DNA from: an uncultured Lachnospiraceae bacterium
GTDB lineage: Bacteria > Bacillota > Clostridia > Lachnospirales > Lachnospiraceae
Assembly (NCBI GenBank): GCA_945788595.1
Contig: CALZMS010000063.1
Span: 1-6,223 of the forward strand
Direction: 5' to 3'
DNA length: 6,223 bases
Numbering within the stretch: the stretch's first letter is position 1; each line of letters begins with the position of its first letter. The notes beneath the pieces are model-generated. The model did not search any database. It was given only the letters and a program-made list of their open reading frames with translations, and was not told the origin of the DNA. This document shows, one piece after another, positions 5,310 through 6,223 of this stretch. Made by a program: the position numbers and the translations under genes.

Positions 5310-6176
5310 TTATGCTAATATGGTCATCAGCAGTGTACCGGCTACCATCAGCCCGAGGCCGACAGCAGATTTTTTCTTAAGCTTTTCACCAAAGACAACG
5401 TAAGAAAAAGCTATCGTCACGATGATACTCAGCTTATCAATGGGAACGACCACACTGACCACACCATGCTGGATTGCGTAATAATAGCAGAGCCAGGAAG
5501 CGCCCGTAGCCAGACCGGACAGGTTGATAAACAGCAGTTCACGATGGTCAATTTCTTTCACCTGAGACTGTTTTCTTCTGGCAAAAACAATAATCCATGC
5601 CATCACAAGTACCACACAGGTACGGATGGCGGTCCCCAGATTGGACTCCACACCGGAAATACCCACCTTGGCAAGAATTGAAGTCAGAGCCGCAAACACA
5701 GCAGACAGTGCGGCATAAATAAACCATCCTTTTTTTGCCTCTGTGTCGGTGGTGTCCTTTTTCTCAATCATCAGAAATACCCCCACACCGATCAGCGCCA
5801 CGCCCACCAGCTTCACTGCCCAATGGTTCGTCTCCTGAAAGATCACAATAGCCAGAAGCACCGTGAGAATCATGCTGGACTTGTCCACCGGCACCACTTT
5901 ATTGATATCTGCCATGGACAATGCCTTAAAATAGCAGATCCAGGACATGCCGGTTGCCATACCCGACAGCACCAGAAACAAAAGTGAGCGCGGCTCAATC
6001 TGTGTAATTGTTCCGGCAGAGCCGACCACGAACACCATGATCCAGGAAAATGCCAGTACGACTACCGTTCGTACTGCTGTCGCTACGTCAGAATCTGTTT
6101 TGCGGATACCGCATTTTGCCAGGATTGCTGTCAAACCGGCAAACAGGGAAGATAGCACTGCCATAAAAAGCCACAT
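5310..6176 (-). CDS. EamA/DMT-superfamily permease, two-repeat, 10 TM
   Basis: 288 residues with about ten hydrophobic segments in two EamA halves, an inner-membrane member of the drug/metabolite transporter superfamily. The substrate cannot be inferred. The two halves align without gaps at a constant offset of 149 residues. SGMATGMSWICYFKAL (71-86) matches SGLATGASWLCYYYAI (220-235). VVPVDKSSMILT (94-105) matches VVPIDKLSIIVT (243-254). The start region at residue 2 matches residue 151. A charged cytoplasmic linker (about 138-150) joins the halves. The ATG at 6174-6176 has AAGGAGG 10 nt upstream. A -10 TATAAT is visible further up, so the gene probably heads a two-gene transcript with the GNAT-like gene. 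Confidence 0.93.
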   Translation of the reverse strand: MWLFMAVLSSLFAGLTAILAKCGIRKTDSDVATAVRTVVVLAFSWIMVFVVGSAGTITQIEPRSLLFLVLSGMATGMSWICYFKALSMADINKVVPVDKSSMILTVLLAIVIFQETNHWAVKLVGVALIGVGVFLMIEKKDTTDTEAKKGWFIYAALSAVFAALTSILAKVGISGVESNLGTAIRTCVVLVMAWIIVFARRKQSQVKEIDHRELLFINLSGLATGASWLCYYYAIQHGVVSVVVPIDKLSIIVTIAFSYVVFGEKLKKKSAVGLGLMVAGTLLMTILA

Positions 6177-6186
6177 AATATTTCTC

Positions 6187-6193
6187 CCTCCTT
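6187..6193 (-). promoter_or_regulatory. Ribosome binding site of the EamA permease gene
   Basis: AAGGAGG on the minus strand, a full Shine-Dalgarno match, 10 nt before the ATG at 6176. It continues into a second purine block, GGGAG, closer to the start. Confidence 0.75.
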
Positions 6194-6211
6194 CGTAAAC
6201 TTTTTCTTAAT

Positions 6212-6217
6212 ATTATA
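6212..6217 (-). promoter_or_regulatory. Candidate -10 of the EamA permease promoter
   Basis: A perfect TATAAT on the minus strand, 35 nt before the start codon. The -35 would fall beyond the right edge, so the promoter cannot be confirmed. Confidence 0.5.
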
Positions 6218-6223
6218 GTTTAT

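Overview
The window reads as ordinary chromosome from a gut-type Firmicute, most likely a Lachnospiraceae/Blautia-like clostridium. This is inferred from moderate G+C, strong AGGAG-type ribosome binding sites in front of most genes, near-consensus sigma-A promoters, and protein families common in that group. No database search was possible. All seven recognisable genes lie on the minus strand, so the text below follows transcription from right to left.

Right end (about 6223-4831): a 288-residue EamA/DMT-family permease, 10 TM, with two very similar halves. It is followed 65 nt later by a 97-residue NATD1/YidJ-like GNAT-fold protein. A clear intrinsic terminator (4831-4864) closes this pair. 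A -10 element upstream of the permease is visible, but its -35 falls outside the window.

Centre (about 4830-1688): a leader of about 130 nt with inverted repeats, then three overlapping genes. These are an OmpR-type response regulator, a HAMP-containing sensor histidine kinase (4-bp ATGA overlap), and a membrane-anchored PepSY-like protein (14-bp overlap). The tight coupling suggests one signalling unit in which the third protein may be an extracytoplasmic partner of the kinase.

Left (about 1687-1): a 210-nt gap with several dyads and promoter-like elements precedes a membrane-anchored C39-family cysteine peptidase, which may be an output of the two-component system. Then comes a 197-nt gap holding a near-perfect promoter (TTGACA-17-TAGAAT), a dyad at the start site and a strong GNRA-loop hairpin. 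The first 125 codons of a tRNA threonylcarbamoyladenosine dehydratase gene (tcdA) run off the left edge.

There is no mobile element, CRISPR array, tRNA or rRNA. No strikingly new system is evident. The most promising item is the regulator / kinase / PepSY-like protein / C39 peptidase set, together with the related dyads next to the regulator and peptidase genes.
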